DNA of 64,000 nucleotides from Sphingobacterium spiritivorum (GCF_016725325.1 NZ_CP068083.1:3410001-3474000); one strand, 5' to 3'. Numbered from the stretch's first letter, positions 17,507 through 26,712 are shown. A program made the numbers and translations. The notes: a model not told the origin generated them from the sequence alone.

Positions 17507-20500
17507 TTAATGGGCACTTAGATTTTTAGCTTTTTCTTCATCAAAATTAGCTTCAAGTTCGGCTAATTTTTTCTTTCCATATGCCATACGTGTAATGACA
17601 ACAAATAGCACAGGTACAATAAATATAGCTAAGAATGTAGCTGCAGCCATACCTCCGAATACCGTCCATCCAATTGTCTGACGTGATACAGCACCCGCAC
17701 CAGTGGAAAGCATCAGTGGGATAATCCCCAGAATAAATGCAAGTGATGTCATGATGATCGGACGTAAACGTAATTTGACTGCATCTAATGTTGCTTCGAT
17801 CAGATTCATACCGATATCGACACGCTCTTTGGCAAACTCTACGATCAGAATCGCATTTTTAGCTGCAAGACCGATAATCGTAACGAGACCAATCTGAGCA
17901 AAGATATTATTATCCAGTCGCGGAATCAGAATCAATGTCAGAATCGCTCCGAATACCCCTAAAGGTACAGATAGGAGGATAGAGAATGGTACTGACCAGC
18001 TTTCATATAAGGATGCTAAAAGTAAGAATACAAAGAGTATACAGAGTGCAAAGATCATAATCGTCTGTGATCCCGATTGTTTCTCCTGCAAACTCAATCC
18101 GGAGAACTGATAGTCATAGCCATTAGGTAATGTCTGTGCAGCGACTTCTTCTAATGCTTTTAATGCATCTCCGGAACTATATCCGGGAGCCGCACTACCC
18201 GATACCTCAATACTTCTGAAGATATTATAGTGATTGACGATCGATGGACTGGTCGTCAGTTCATAACTGACTAATGTAGCCATCGGTACAGAAGATCCGG
18301 CTGCATTCCGGACATAAAGTTTGTTGATATCTTCTATGCCCATGCGATATGCTGTATCTGCCTGTGTAACCACACGGAAGTTACGACCATATTTCGTAAA
18401 ATCATTGACGTAACTACTACCAAGGTAAGCCGCTATAGTCGAATAGATATTAGAAACAGGAACCCCCATTCTTTTCGCCTGCTCACGGTTTACGTGAAGT
18501 TTGTAGTTAGGCGAGTTCGAACTGAACAGGGTATAGGCCATACCGATCTCAGGACGCTGATTAGCAGCAGCTAAGAATTTACCTACCACACCCTCAAATT
18601 CTTTGATATCTACAGTTTGCTGATCTAACAACATCATAGAGAAACCTCCGGATGTACCAAGACCAGGGATTGCTGGAGGTGTTACCGCAAGAATACGGGC
18701 TTTTTGATATCCCATATATTTTTGCATAATAGCACCGGTAATCTCTGCTGCTGTACGTTTACGGTCATTCCAGTGTTTCAGGGAAACGAAGAGTGTTGCA
18801 CCATTTGGTTTAAATGCACGGTTAAGGATATTGATACCCGAAATGGTTGTTACGTGATTGATCTCCGGGAAATCTTTCTTTAAGTCAGCTTCCAGTTCGT
18901 CCAGCACCTCATTTGTACGGGCAGATGATGCTCCCTCAGGTAATGTAACCCCGGCAAAGAACATACCACCATCCTCTGAAGGAATAAAGCCTGTAGGTTT
19001 GGCATTAAACATCCAGCCTGTTCCCACAAAAATACATAAGAGTATAATCAGTACCAGAGGTGCCTTACGGATACATTGCTGTACACCTTTGGAATATTTG
19101 TTTGTTACTTTTTCAAACCATACGTTGAATTTGTAGAAAAACTTATTTAATCCTCTGGCTTCTTTGTTAACGGATGTTGGTCTCAGCATCAATGAACATA
19201 GGGCAGGAGTAAGGGTCAGAGCTATAAATGCAGACAACATTACAGATACGGCAATTGTAATGGCAAACTGTTGATAGAGTTTACCTACCATGCCCGGGAT
19301 AAATCCTACCGGAACGAATACGGCAGAAAGAATCAGCGCAATCGCAATAACTGGAGCCGTAATATCTTTCATCGCCCGACGGGTTGCTTCTTTAGCATCC
19401 AGCTTATAATGATCTATATAATGCTGGACAGCTTCCACGACGACGATGGCATCATCCACTACGATACCAATCGCAAGTACGAATGCAAGCATCGTCAGGT
19501 TGTTGATAGAGAAACCAAACAGCAGGAAGAATATAAATGTTCCCACAATAGAAACCGGGATTGCCAGTACTGGAATTAATGTTGCTCTCCAGCTCTGCAG
19601 GAAGAAAAACACAACCACCGTTACTAATAATAAGGCTTCTAAAAGGGTATGAATAACCGATTCAATAGATGCGTTTACAACTGAAATAGTTTCATAACCG
19701 ACAACGTAATCCACATCATCCGGGAATGATTTTTTCAACTGCTCCAATGCTTTGTAGATACCGGCAGCTGTTTCCACGGCATTACCTCCCGGAGTCTGAT
19801 TGATCATCATACCGGTAGATACCATTCCATCTGTCTTGGTAGAAGTACTGTAAGAGAATTGTCCCAGCTCTACACGGGCTACATCTTTCAACAGTACAAT
19901 AGATCCGTCTGTATTGGCTTTGACAATGATGTCTTCAAAGTCTTCTACATTGGAAAGATCTCCATCTGTCAGGATAGGGTACTCGAATACAGTAGAAGAT
20001 TCCTGAGGGCGTCCACCCACACTACCTCCCGGCATACGGATATTCTGTTCCTGAATAGCATTTGATACATCAGCAGGTGTAAGTCCAAGGTTTGACAGTT
20101 TGTTTGCATCTAACCATACCCGCATAGAGAATGGCTGTCCGAATACAGTCGCATCACCCACACCTTTAACACGCATAATCGCATCTTTGATGTACAGGTT
20201 GATATAGTTGGATAGAAACTTATCATCTCTTGTTCCTTTAGGAGAAACTAAAGAAACCAACATCAGGATATCTGTATTTGCTTTACGTGTAGTTACACCC
20301 AGACGTCTTACGGCTTCCGGTAAGGATGGTTCTGCAATACCTACACGGTTTTGAACGTCAAGTGTAGCAATATCAATATCTGTACCTACTTCAAAGGTTA
20401 CAGTGATCTGCGACTGACCGTTTGAGGTACTGTTTGAGGACATATAGATCATCCCCGGAGTACCATTGATCTGACTCTCAATAGGAGTGGTTACCGTTTG

Positions 20501-20677
20501 TTCTACAGTCTGCGCATCGGCACCTGTATAGTTCGCGGTAACGGATACTGTCGGAGGAGCAATGGAAGGGTATTGACTTATCGGCAGTGTGGCAACGGAT
20601 ATCGTTCCCAGAATCGTAATCAATATTGATATTACGATTGCCGTTATGGGTCTTTTTATAAAAACTTCTGAAATCAT
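17507..20677 (-). CDS. RND multidrug efflux permease (AcrB/HAE1 type)
   Basis: Inner-membrane proton-driven pump subunit of 1056 aa, the normal HAE1 length. Twelve TM segments and two large periplasmic loops are apparent. The proton-relay residues are in place: the Asp pair in GIVVDDAIVVVE (TM4) and the Lys in GLAAKNAILIVEFAKE (TM10). The N-terminus FIKRPITAIVISI is typical. It is last in the tetR-tolC-acrA-acrB operon, 26 bp after the adaptor gene. Substrates are likely amphipathic toxins or drugs and cannot be narrowed further. Confidence 0.97.
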   Translation of the reverse strand: MISEVFIKRPITAIVISILITILGTISVATLPISQYPSIAPPTVSVTANYTGADAQTVEQTVTTPIESQINGTPGMIYMSSNSTSNGQSQITVTFEVGTDIDIATLDVQNRVGIAEPSLPEAVRRLGVTTRKANTDILMLVSLVSPKGTRDDKFLSNYINLYIKDAIMRVKGVGDATVFGQPFSMRVWLDANKLSNLGLTPADVSNAIQEQNIRMPGGSVGGRPQESSTVFEYPILTDGDLSNVEDFEDIIVKANTDGSIVLLKDVARVELGQFSYSTSTKTDGMVSTGMMINQTPGGNAVETAAGIYKALEQLKKSFPDDVDYVVGYETISVVNASIESVIHTLLEALLLVTVVVFFFLQSWRATLIPVLAIPVSIVGTFIFFLLFGFSINNLTMLAFVLAIGIVVDDAIVVVEAVQHYIDHYKLDAKEATRRAMKDITAPVIAIALILSAVFVPVGFIPGMVGKLYQQFAITIAVSVMLSAFIALTLTPALCSLMLRPTSVNKEARGLNKFFYKFNVWFEKVTNKYSKGVQQCIRKAPLVLIILLCIFVGTGWMFNAKPTGFIPSEDGGMFFAGVTLPEGASSARTNEVLDELEADLKKDFPEINHVTTISGINILNRAFKPNGATLFVSLKHWNDRKRTAAEITGAIMQKYMGYQKARILAVTPPAIPGLGTSGGFSMMLLDQQTVDIKEFEGVVGKFLAAANQRPEIGMAYTLFSSNSPNYKLHVNREQAKRMGVPVSNIYSTIAAYLGSSYVNDFTKYGRNFRVVTQADTAYRMGIEDINKLYVRNAAGSSVPMATLVSYELTTSPSIVNHYNIFRSIEVSGSAAPGYSSGDALKALEEVAAQTLPNGYDYQFSGLSLQEKQSGSQTIMIFALCILFVFLLLASLYESWSVPFSILLSVPLGVFGAILTLILIPRLDNNIFAQIGLVTIIGLAAKNAILIVEFAKERVDIGMNLIEATLDAVKLRLRPIIMTSLAFILGIIPLMLSTGAGAVSRQTIGWTVFGGMAAATFLAIFIVPVLFVVITRMAYGKKKLAELEANFDEEKAKNLSAH

Positions 20678-20703
20678 ATATTAATCGTTAAATGAGGATC
20701 GTA

Positions 20704-21852
20704 TTACCCTTTTTTAGGAGCTGCACCATTCTCTGTTCCTTTACTTTCAGTTACTTTAACACCAGGCTGGAGATTCATTACTCCTTCAATAATTACTTTA
20801 TCACCCGGAGTAATTCCTTTTTTGATTACAATTCGGTCACCAATTTTGGTTCCCAGTTCGACATGACGGATCTCAGCTTTGCTGCTGTCACCTACTACGT
20901 ATACATTGAAGACTCCCAGTTGTTCCATTACAGCTTTGTAAGGGACAACAAGCTCATTGCTGGCAGACTCTTGTTTTATACTAAGTGTCAGGTTCATGCC
21001 GGCTACCAGACTTCTGTTTGCATTGCTGAATGCCGCCCGTACTTTTAATGTTCCTGTATTAGGGTCAATAGCACGGTCAACTGTGTGAATGGTTCCATGT
21101 TCAGGATATTCAGTTCCATCTGGCAAGGTTAACGAAATAGCGGATGATTTGTGGCTATTTCTAAGTGCTGTGAATTTGCTGATATCTTTTTCGTTTACCT
21201 GAATTTCTACTGCGATAGGATCATTAGATGAGATCGTATTCAGTAATGTAGTTCCGGCAGAGACCAATGCTCCTGCACGTACCTGTGAAATCCCTACCGT
21301 TCCGGCAAAAGGAGCTCTGATTACTGATCTTGCCAGGTTTGTATTAGCTGTTGTCAACGCAGCTTTTGCAGAAGCCACCTGCGCTTGTTGATTAGCCAGG
21401 TCTGTCTTAGCATAGTCTAATGTCTGTTTAGCGATCGCATCCTGCTGAGCAAGTTTTTCGTAGCGTTTCAAATCGGTCTGTACACGGTCATAATTAGCCT
21501 GTGCGATATTCAGATTCGCTTTTGCCTGATCTACTGCGGCAGTATAGCGTATACCGTCAATTTCATATAATTTTTGGCCTTTTGAAACAACAGCTCCATC
21601 AGCAACATATATATTAGTGATATAACCATTAACTTCCGCACGTAGTTCTGTTTCATTCAATGCGACGACAGAAGCCGGATAAGTAATATTACCTGTTACA
21701 ATTTCTTCGTTAACAACAGCTGTAGTAACCGGAACTACCCGTTCAGCAGGTGCCTGTGCAGCGCCTTGCTGTTTAGCATCCTTATTCCCACATGATTGCC
21801 ACACAAGTGCAGAACCAATAAAAAATGCCGTTAATAAATGTCTCTTATTCAT
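20704..21852 (-). CDS. RND efflux periplasmic adaptor (AcrA type)
   Basis: A 382-aa membrane-fusion lipoprotein (lipobox WQSC). It contains, in order, a beta-barrel strand, a half-lipoyl motif (RAEVNGYITNIYVADGAVV), an alpha-helical hairpin rich in Ala/Gln (about residues 100-165), the second lipoyl half (RAPFAGTVGISQVRAGALV) and the membrane-proximal domain. It links the pump to the outer-membrane channel encoded just upstream in the same operon. Confidence 0.96.
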   Translation of the reverse strand: MNKRHLLTAFFIGSALVWQSCGNKDAKQQGAAQAPAERVVPVTTAVVNEEIVTGNITYPASVVALNETELRAEVNGYITNIYVADGAVVSKGQKLYEIDGIRYTAAVDQAKANLNIAQANYDRVQTDLKRYEKLAQQDAIAKQTLDYAKTDLANQQAQVASAKAALTTANTNLARSVIRAPFAGTVGISQVRAGALVSAGTTLLNTISSNDPIAVEIQVNEKDISKFTALRNSHKSSAISLTLPDGTEYPEHGTIHTVDRAIDPNTGTLKVRAAFSNANRSLVAGMNLTLSIKQESASNELVVPYKAVMEQLGVFNVYVVGDSSKAEIRHVELGTKIGDRIVIKKGITPGDKVIIEGVMNLQPGVKVTESKGTENGAAPKKG

Positions 21853-21875
21853 GATATTGTCGATTTCTTAAGTGA

Positions 21876-23189
21876 TTAATTCGTTTGTATATTTCCCAAT
21901 GCTTTTTGAACATCCAGTTTGCTGGACAATAATGCATATAAGGCATTCAGATAGTTGAGTTGACTTGTTTTTAAATCAGTCTCTGCTGTCATCAGATCCA
22001 GATAAGTCTTGATCCCTTCATCATATTGAAGTTTGATTGTGTTATAGACTTCTTTGGAAAGGTCAACATTGTCTTTTGATGTTTTCCAGTCACTCAGATT
22101 TGCGTTGTAAGAAGCCTGAGCAAGTGAATACTCCGTACTGATCTGGTTATTCAGATTCTGAATATCCCAATCTATCCTTGCTTCCTGAAGTTGGGATTTG
22201 TTGATTTGATTTTTTCTTTTAAATCCCTGGAAGATAGGAAAAGTCAGATTAAGACCTACAGTAGATCTCGGAAAGCTGTCATTATACAGGTCTCCGAATT
22301 TATCATTACGGTAATCAAGTCCATAATTAATAAATGCACTAAGACTAGGCAGGTAAGTCCATTTATAATACTGCGTATTTAACTGTTGTAATTTTTTCGC
22401 AGTTTCTAATTGCTGGAATTCTATACGCTTACTGTTATCCAGTCCTCCTGTAGTATCTAAAAGTATTTCAGTCTCCATATTCGCATTGTCAAATGATAGC
22501 GTCAACGGATCTTTTATGTCCAAAGCCAAAAGTTGCTTCAGGTAGTCATACTTATATTTGCGCAGTTCAACTGTTCGTTTTTCATCCGCTCTAGCATTAC
22601 TCAGCGCTATTTGGGCACGTTTGAAGTCCGTCTTATCCACCAGCCCTACTTCATATCTCACTTGCGCATCCTTCAATTGTTTGTCCAGTCTGATGATATT
22701 TTCCCTGACAATGTTGATCTGCTCTTCACTTGTCAGAATATCATAATATGCTTTACTGACGTCCACTACAGTATTGATACGGACATTTTCTGTATTCTGT
22801 TTGTTGGAGAGTCTGGTCAGTTCAGCTGCTTTAGAAGCCTGCATAAGGGCAGGATTTAGTAACTGCTGATCGGCCTGCAGCGTCAGGTTACTTGAGTTTT
22901 TCTGTCCCATGACAACAGTTTGTCCGCCAAAAGCATTGGTTGGTATTTTAAGGTTATGATTATAATTACCGGTCAATGCCAATTGTGGATACCAGCCGGA
23001 AAGAGAGATATCTATATCTTTCTCACCGATGGCTTCATCTATTTCGGCTTGTTTGATAGAAATTTTGTTCTGCAGCGCATAATCTATAAGCTGTTGCAGA
23101 GTAGCCTTTTGAGGCACTTGCTGTGCAAACGCCCAATTGAAAAGGGCAGTGGTGGCTAGGATGGATAATATAATTTTATTGGACTTCAT
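21876..23189 (-). CDS. TolC-like outer-membrane efflux channel
   Basis: A 437-aa outer-membrane factor with signal peptide ending AFAQ. Two repeated OEP halves are visible, each with long coiled-coil helices (A-x-x-x-A-Y-Y-D-I type in the first, YNTIKLQYDEGIKTYLDLMT in the second). Start ATG 23189 overlaps the tetR end by 14 bp in another frame; ATG 23201 is a second choice. It completes the tripartite pump with the adjacent adaptor and permease. Confidence 0.95.
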   Translation of the reverse strand: MKSNKIILSILATTALFNWAFAQQVPQKATLQQLIDYALQNKISIKQAEIDEAIGEKDIDISLSGWYPQLALTGNYNHNLKIPTNAFGGQTVVMGQKNSSNLTLQADQQLLNPALMQASKAAELTRLSNKQNTENVRINTVVDVSKAYYDILTSEEQINIVRENIIRLDKQLKDAQVRYEVGLVDKTDFKRAQIALSNARADEKRTVELRKYKYDYLKQLLALDIKDPLTLSFDNANMETEILLDTTGGLDNSKRIEFQQLETAKKLQQLNTQYYKWTYLPSLSAFINYGLDYRNDKFGDLYNDSFPRSTVGLNLTFPIFQGFKRKNQINKSQLQEARIDWDIQNLNNQISTEYSLAQASYNANLSDWKTSKDNVDLSKEVYNTIKLQYDEGIKTYLDLMTAETDLKTSQLNYLNALYALLSSKLDVQKALGNIQTN

Positions 23190-23784
23190 ATTTATTTTCA
23201 TTTGAAACACCATCCCAAACAATCTGGATCAACTGATTGAAGTGTGTTTCTGTGTAATTTACTTTTGCGTATAGTATGATTCTTATTGTAGATGTAGCGA
23301 CTCCAATGTAGGAGGTTAATAATATATTGATATCTAAATCTTTAAGTTGTTTCGATTTAACTCCTTCAACAAGGAAATCATGTATATTGTTTTCACTAAT
23401 AGCGCTATGTCTGTATTTTTCTTTAATATTCTCCATATAAGGAGAGGAATAGAACTGCTCAAGAAAGCCAAACATGTCCGGTTGCATTACTCCGTAATGA
23501 ATAAACCGCTTCCATATGGTAAAAAATTTTTCTTTATAATCTTTAATATTACTGATATTTTCAAAGATGTGTGCATTCAAAAACTTTTTACATTCCAGAT
23601 GAAGTGCTTCTATCAGACAATCCTTAGATGGAAAATAATGATAGATAGTACCTGTAGCAACCTGAGCAGATTTTGCAATCATACTCATTGAGGTACCATG
23701 GAATCCATGCTCTCCTATAAGTGCTATAGTCGTATTGAAGATAGCAGCCTTTTTTTCATTTATATCTCTAAACCGAACGTTCAT
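23176..23784 (-). CDS. TetR-family transcriptional regulator
   Basis: A 202-aa repressor heading the efflux operon. The N-terminal TetR helix-turn-helix is clear (AAIFNTTIALIGEHGFHGTS, then IAKSAQVATGTIYHYFPSK at about residues 34-52). The C-terminal domain is a helical ligand-binding part. Start ATG 23784 lies inside a palindrome ACCGAA-N6-TTCGGT and just after a TACATTTG box, so it probably represses itself and the pump genes. The overlap with tolC suggests translational coupling. Confidence 0.94.
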   Translation of the reverse strand: MNVRFRDINEKKAAIFNTTIALIGEHGFHGTSMSMIAKSAQVATGTIYHYFPSKDCLIEALHLECKKFLNAHIFENISNIKDYKEKFFTIWKRFIHYGVMQPDMFGFLEQFYSSPYMENIKEKYRHSAISENNIHDFLVEGVKSKQLKDLDINILLTSYIGVATSTIRIILYAKVNYTETHFNQLIQIVWDGVSNENKYEVQ

Positions 23785-23789
23785 TCGGT
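23772..23789. promoter_or_regulatory. candidate TetR operator
   Basis: ACCGAA (23772-23777) and TTCGGT (23784-23789) form an inverted repeat with a 6-bp spacer that covers the tetR start codon. Position and symmetry fit autoregulation by the encoded repressor. Confidence 0.65.
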
Positions 23790-23791
23790 AG

Positions 23792-23820
23792 CAAATGTAG
23801 ATAAAATTACTTTCACAAAA
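23792..23820 (-). promoter_or_regulatory. promoter of the tetR-tolC-acrAB operon
   Basis: On the minus strand TTTTG (23816-23820) and TACATTTG (23792-23799) have a 16-bp spacer. The -7 box ends 7 nt before the tetR ATG and directly abuts the palindromic operator, so bound repressor would block transcription start. Confidence 0.65.
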
Positions 23821-23991
23821 TGTCAAAATAATGTTATAAAGATCATCTTTAATAGAATTTAAGATTTCTTAACAATTTCTTTATTTATAGGCCAATTGTA
23901 ACGTTTTGGCTGTTTTTGAAGTAATAATAATTGCTAATGACTCTACCTTGACAGAAAGAAACCGTAGGCCTGAAAATATTTAAAAAAAACA

Positions 23992-24023
23992 TTTGGAGTG
24001 AATTGAAATAAGCTGTACCTTTG
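23992..24023 (+). promoter_or_regulatory. promoter of the small-RNA candidate
   Basis: TTTG (23992-23995) and TACCTTTG (24016-24023) are separated by exactly 20 bp. This is the best match to the Bacteroidota promoter consensus in the window. Confidence 0.75.
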
Positions 24024-24028
24024 CAGTA

Positions 24029-24093
24029 TCATAATTTAGGTTTATAATTGGTTAGTAAAGGTTTCCACTCTCCCCGTTTGGAAACCTTTTTTT
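24029..24093 (+). ncRNA. candidate small RNA, about 65 nt
   Basis: A consensus promoter is followed within 65 nt by a strong terminator (AAAGGTTTCC 24057-24066 with GGAAACCTTT 24080-24089, loop ACTCTCCCCGTTT, seven T). No reading frame of useful length lies between them. The product would be a free short RNA, or a leader for the gene at 24334 if the terminator is conditional. The family is not recognised. The start is inferred from the promoter. Confidence 0.6.
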
Positions 24094-24187
24094 ATGCCCT
24101 TAATTCTTCCAAAATCTGCTCTTGATTAAGCGTATTTACTTCTGTTTTTTCCTTCGGATTTTTCTGTATGTTATTATGAAACATCAT
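24092..24187 (-). CDS. possible 31-aa small protein
   Basis: A short minus-strand frame encodes a polar peptide, MMFHNNIQKN to ILEELRA, with an amphipathic end. Its stop codon lies in the T tract of the small-RNA terminator, which could end its message too. No ribosome-binding site or promoter box is clear. It could be chance; the remaining bases 24188-24333 hold only the upstream region of the lipoprotein gene. Confidence 0.25.
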   Translation of the reverse strand: MMFHNNIQKNPKEKTEVNTLNQEQILEELRA

Positions 24188-24269
24188 TCTGGTTCTATAT
24201 ATTGCGAACTTAGCTTTGAGTTAAGACACCGGAATGTATTGCTCTACTGTATATTAAATTACCTTTATA

Positions 24270-24297
24270 TAAGGTATTCACCTTTGAGCTATATTTG
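24270..24297 (+). promoter_or_regulatory. possible promoter/operator of the 24334 gene
   Basis: TATATTTG (24290-24297) matches the -7 consensus. Just upstream TACCTT and AAGGTA form a small inverted repeat with a 5-bp spacer (about 24270-24286), a possible regulator site. The -33 element is weak. Confidence 0.4.
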
Positions 24298-24333
24298 ATT
24301 GGGTTTTTATAAACAAATTATTTAATCTTAAAA

Positions 24334-25098
24334 TTGAAACGGGTGATTCTATTCAAAAATGTATATAAAATAAAGGTAAAAGGAGCTTTAAGGCACTGTA
24401 CTTTACTACTTATGAGCATATTTGTATTTTTCATAAGTTGTAAACAGAAGGATAAGTTTAATTTACTGAATCTGTCTTTTCCGGTTAAAAAAGAACAATT
24501 GAATAGTGTTGGTGTAGAAACTAAGGATTATAAAACGTACCTCGAGGGAGAGATCAAAAAATTCAGTTCCGAAAAAGATACAGTTTTATTTTTTGGTGAT
24601 GTAAAGTTATCCGGAAATATCAGCAGATACAATAAAGATCTGTTTTTTGCCAATTATGTCGATTTTTTTGAAGATCCGCTTCAGAAAAACATAGGGGCTT
24701 ATCAGGTCAATATTCATACAACCGAAGAAACTAAAGCCTTAGAAGAGTTTATGGCAGAGCATTTTGGTAAAACTGACTTTTATTACAAAGACCAAAAGAT
24801 ATGCTGTCGTATCTGGGAAGCTGATAACCAGATATTTTTCTTTGGCGTCATGAATGATCAGCATCATCCGGATCTTCCCAATAACGTACAAAGTACCTGT
24901 ATGCTTTTTGTTATTGATAAGTCAAATAAAGAATTAATGAAAGAATCTCCCAAGGGAAGTTACTTTAAGTTTTATAAGGATTACCTGGAGAGAAGAGAGT
25001 CTTCCCATCAGAAAAGTGAGAATTATTCCTATAAAGATTTTGTGCGGGAGAGCGGAAATGAAACTATATATGCGGTTAATTATGTGGGTGATAAATAA
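24334..25098 (+). CDS. uncharacterised lipoprotein
   Basis: A 254-aa protein with a hydrophobic segment ending in lipobox FISC (Cys36). The mature part is charged, rich in Lys, Asp and Phe, with no recognised domain. The N-terminus is uncertain: TTG 24334 gives a 35-residue signal with a basic start, while the first ATG (24412) leaves only about 10 residues before the Cys, short for a signal peptide. It is a single gene with no neighbours on its strand. It may be lineage-specific. Confidence 0.6.
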   Translation: MKRVILFKNVYKIKVKGALRHCTLLLMSIFVFFISCKQKDKFNLLNLSFPVKKEQLNSVGVETKDYKTYLEGEIKKFSSEKDTVLFFGDVKLSGNISRYNKDLFFANYVDFFEDPLQKNIGAYQVNIHTTEETKALEEFMAEHFGKTDFYYKDQKICCRIWEADNQIFFFGVMNDQHHPDLPNNVQSTCMLFVIDKSNKELMKESPKGSYFKFYKDYLERRESSHQKSENYSYKDFVRESGNETIYAVNYVGDK

Positions 25099-25211
25099 AC
25101 ACAGCTAACCAAAGATTATTAGAAGTACTCAGCAAATTTTTGTCTATATAGGTTTTCAATACGGATATTGAAATTCACATATGCTGTAAGAAAGCATTGC
25201 ATCTTGGTTGC

Positions 25212-25637
25212 TTATTTACAATTTTGCAGGTTTGTCCGAACCTCTTCCTGACTGTATTTTTCAGTCTCCTGCGCAAATGTTGTCGTGATGTAGGTTAGAA
25301 TATATGCGATATCAACCTCCGTCAGTTCGGGTACGCCCGGCATTTTCTCATTAAAAGTTTCTCCGTTAATCTCTATGGGTCCGGAGATACCATTTTTTAT
25401 GATGCAGGGCAATATATTGCGGTTGTCCCGGAAATATTTGGCATCTGTAAGGGGTGGATACAGCTTTCCAAGACCTTCTCCTTTTGCACCGTGACAATTC
25501 TGACAGTGCGTTGTATACAGTTTTTGACCATTGACGGCATATTGAGCTGTCTGAATGCTGACATTGGGTTGACAGGCATTAAGCAGGCTGATAAGATAGA
25601 CTGCCGTTAAACAGCTCAATATGGTCAAAAATTTCAT
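25212..25637 (-). CDS. monohaem c-type cytochrome lipoprotein
   Basis: A 141-aa lipoprotein (Cys22 in LNAC) with haem motif CQNCH at residues 45-49 and axial Met99 in EKMPGVPEL, followed by the usual C-terminal helix (TEVDIAYILTYI). It is a class I cytochrome c for periplasmic electron transfer. It lies 1 bp after the SCO gene, so it probably serves, or is assembled with, a respiratory copper enzyme. Confidence 0.93.
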   Translation of the reverse strand: MKFLTILSCLTAVYLISLLNACQPNVSIQTAQYAVNGQKLYTTHCQNCHGAKGEGLGKLYPPLTDAKYFRDNRNILPCIIKNGISGPIEINGETFNEKMPGVPELTEVDIAYILTYITTTFAQETEKYSQEEVRTNLQNCK

Positions 25638-25638
25638 C

Positions 25639-26274
25639 TTACTTGTATTCTTTGAATAAGATCTCCAGATCTTTTAATAATTTATCTACCTGTTCAGAAT
25701 CTGTACCGTCATAAGCACCACGGATACGCTTTTCTTTATCGACAATCACCAGATATCCCTGATGATCATATCCTCCCGGTACATTACTGTCTTCTTTTGC
25801 AAATACAAGATAATCATTAGCAATGCCATATATGTCTGCTTTAGACCCGTTAACGAATTGCCACTGATCATTCGTTACACCCAGTTTATTAGCATATGCT
25901 TTTAATATATACGGATGATCATATTTGAAATCAATACTATGTGAAAGAAAGGCTATGCGGTCGTCTCCTTTATATTTTTCGTATACTTTCAATAAATTAC
26001 GCTGCATAGTAGGGCAGATGCTGGGGCAATGCGTAAAGAAAAAGTTGGCAATATATATTTTATTGTCAAAATTCTTATCCGTTATCAGTACGCTATCCTG
26101 ATTTAGAAAACTGAATGCAGGAATAGTATGATATGCTGTATCAATAACGACTTTACCATCCACGGTCTTTTCCACAGCTTCTCTGTCTCCGTAGATTGGA
26201 AGTTTGGCATTATTACCTGAACAAGCGGACAGAAAAAGACCGGCAGCCAGCGTCAATGTATAGAGTAATCTCAT
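25639..26274 (-). CDS. SCO1/SenC-family copper protein
   Basis: A 211-aa lipoprotein (LSAC) with a thioredoxin fold carrying the copper-binding CPSIC motif (Cys83 and Cys87) and a distal His171 in DHQGY. SCO proteins deliver copper to, or act as thiol oxidoreductases for, the CuA centre of cytochrome c oxidase. Here the gene is between a small lipoprotein gene and a cytochrome c gene, which fits such a role, although the oxidase itself is not in this window. Confidence 0.94.
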   Translation of the reverse strand: MRLLYTLTLAAGLFLSACSGNNAKLPIYGDREAVEKTVDGKVVIDTAYHTIPAFSFLNQDSVLITDKNFDNKIYIANFFFTHCPSICPTMQRNLLKVYEKYKGDDRIAFLSHSIDFKYDHPYILKAYANKLGVTNDQWQFVNGSKADIYGIANDYLVFAKEDSNVPGGYDHQGYLVIVDKEKRIRGAYDGTDSEQVDKLLKDLEILFKEYK

Positions 26275-26280
26275 AGTCGT

Positions 26281-26712
26281 TTAGTATTTACCTAATATGG
26301 TTTTGCTTTCTGCGGATACATCTGTAAATAGCTTTTTCATTGTATTTACTTTCTCCAGTTCTTTTTGCTGGTATTCTACGTTTGTGCTATCTACGGCATA
26401 TTCCATCATCCAGTCTTCCATAGAGCCGGTTGCCTGTTCCAGTTTTGATTTGAGAGCAGATAATTCAGTTCGTGCTGCTGCAGTATCAAGTGCAGTGTTT
26501 TTAGCTTTTAATGCTGCAATATTGGTCAGTATTGAATCTATACGAACAGTGTTTTTATCAAAAGTTGATATTTGCGGCATGATCTCATCATGTATAGCGA
26601 TAGCTTCTTTTTTTATAGTTTCGATATCACCACCTTTTTTTTGATCTCCTGAATTCTGACAAGAGAAGGCAAAAACTGATCCTGCTAATAATAGATAAGC
26701 CAAATTTTTCAT
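26281..26712 (-). CDS. small helical lipoprotein of unknown function
   Basis: A 143-aa lipoprotein (lipobox FSC). The mature part is strongly helical with heptad-like Leu/Ala spacing (IDSILTNIAALKAKN and LSALKSKLEQATG), suggesting a coiled coil. It lies 6 bp upstream of the SCO gene and is probably co-transcribed. A role in copper or cytochrome handling would be inference from position only. A second ATG at 26718 would add two residues. Confidence 0.75.
   Translation of the reverse strand: MKNLAYLLLAGSVFAFSCQNSGDQKKGGDIETIKKEAIAIHDEIMPQISTFDKNTVRIDSILTNIAALKAKNTALDTAAARTELSALKSKLEQATGSMEDWMMEYAVDSTNVEYQQKELEKVNTMKKLFTDVSAESKTILGKY

Noticed and set aside
17507..23784. The RND efflux operon as a novel system
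   Set aside because: Gene content, lengths and active residues are those of a standard TetR-regulated HAE1 pump; only the operator layout is notable.
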